From Sphingobium sp. JS3065 (GTDB lineage: Bacteria; Pseudomonadota; Alphaproteobacteria; Sphingomonadales; Sphingomonadaceae), in the NCBI RefSeq assembly GCF_026427355.1, contig NZ_CP102664.1:930001-994000 (forward strand): a stretch of DNA of 64,000 nucleotides, in the 5' to 3' direction. Position 1 is the first letter of the stretch. Every line of letters begins with the position of its first letter. Below are positions 63,772 through 64,000 of this stretch, piece by piece. A model generated the notes under the pieces. The model was not told where the DNA came from and made no database searches. It saw nothing but the letters and a program-made list of their open reading frames with translations. A program made the translations under genes and the position numbers.

Positions 63772-64000
63772 ATGAACGATGCTGGCGAGAACAGGGAAGG
63801 TTTGGCCGCGCACGATTGGGCCGGCCAGGCGGGCATGCGTTGGCTCGCCCAGCTCGACCGCTTCGAAAGCATGATCGAGCCGATCGGCAGGGCGTTGCTT
63901 GCCCAGGCCGCATACAACGCCGGCGAAACGGTGGTCGATGTCGGATGCGGCGGTGGCTGGACCACGCGGCAGATCGCCACGGCCGTCGGCAACACCGGAT
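63772..64000 (+). CDS. SAM-dependent methyltransferase, 3' truncated by window
   Basis: The first 76 residues of a class I methyltransferase. It starts at ATG 63772 behind GGGAG and reaches the SAM-binding loop VVDVGCGGGWTTRQIA at about 54-69. The rest lies beyond the right edge. The N-terminus resembles cyclopropane-synthase or UbiE-type enzymes in general layout, but substrate cannot be set. Confidence 0.85.
   Translation, partial: MNDAGENREGLAAHDWAGQAGMRWLAQLDRFESMIEPIGRALLAQAAYNAGETVVDVGCGGGWTTRQIATAVGNTG

Overview
The window is GC-rich, densely packed bacterial DNA that looks alphaproteobacterial and most like a sphingomonad. The evidence is a FixL/FixJ pair with a haem-PAS sensor, CydABX plus CydDC, an ATP-type PckA, ZapE, an IstA/IstB element starting MPGHH, and many TTG/GTG starts. 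This placement is inferred from protein flavour, not from a search. No rRNA, tRNA, CRISPR array or replication origin was seen.

Left part (1-14.2 kb): a 5'-truncated cyclic beta-1,2-glucan synthase-type giant protein, two small stress-type proteins (one a TraR/DksA zinc finger), a reverse-strand pair of an Hsp20 chaperone and an APH-like/AAA-kinase fusion, then fixL, fixJ and a receiver-only response regulator. At 14188-16974 a complete IS21-family element, with a 6-bp target duplication, has landed just after the second codon of a group II truncated haemoglobin gene. It separates the fix genes from the downstream run.

Middle-left (17.4-29.7 kb): a long plus-strand run of two zinc alcohol dehydrogenases, three double-domain universal stress proteins, an AMP/thymidine phosphorylase-type enzyme, a PRPP synthetase, a P2-type cation ATPase, a CaCA cation antiporter and a PfkB sugar kinase. 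With Hsp20, the APH/AAA protein and the haem oxygen sensor, this gene set resembles the content of the mycobacterial DosR dormancy regulon.

Middle (29.8-39.3 kb): a sulfide/persulfide module. SQR, a DUF2892 protein, a TolC-type protein and an AhpD-like protein read left. Rhodanese, an RND adaptor, an RND pump, a SqrR/BigR-like ArsR repressor and a DUF3365 c-haem lipoprotein read right. An AT-rich dyad lies between the two units. A cytochrome b561 follows on the minus strand.

Right-middle (39.4-49.4 kb): a minus-strand group (HTH regulator, SulP transporter, thiolase, DUF1275 protein, PhnA-like protein), then pckA with an odd N-terminus, a DUF983 protein, zapE, a ferritin-like protein, Dps and a membrane-anchored TlpA-like thioredoxin.

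Right (49.4-64 kb): cytochrome bd (cydABX) divergent from cydDC, an MgtC/DUF4010 membrane protein, a YdcH-like protein, a beta-CASP hydrolase, a broken TraR/DksA copy, a peroxiredoxin-ArsR pair, TrxC, a second peroxiredoxin, a persulfide-dioxygenase-like hydrolase, TauE/SafE and the start of a methyltransferase.

Taken together the region looks like an island for surviving low oxygen and reactive sulfur: oxygen sensing, a high-affinity sulfide-tolerant oxidase, sulfide and persulfide removal, thiol peroxidases, nucleotide salvage and stress chaperones.
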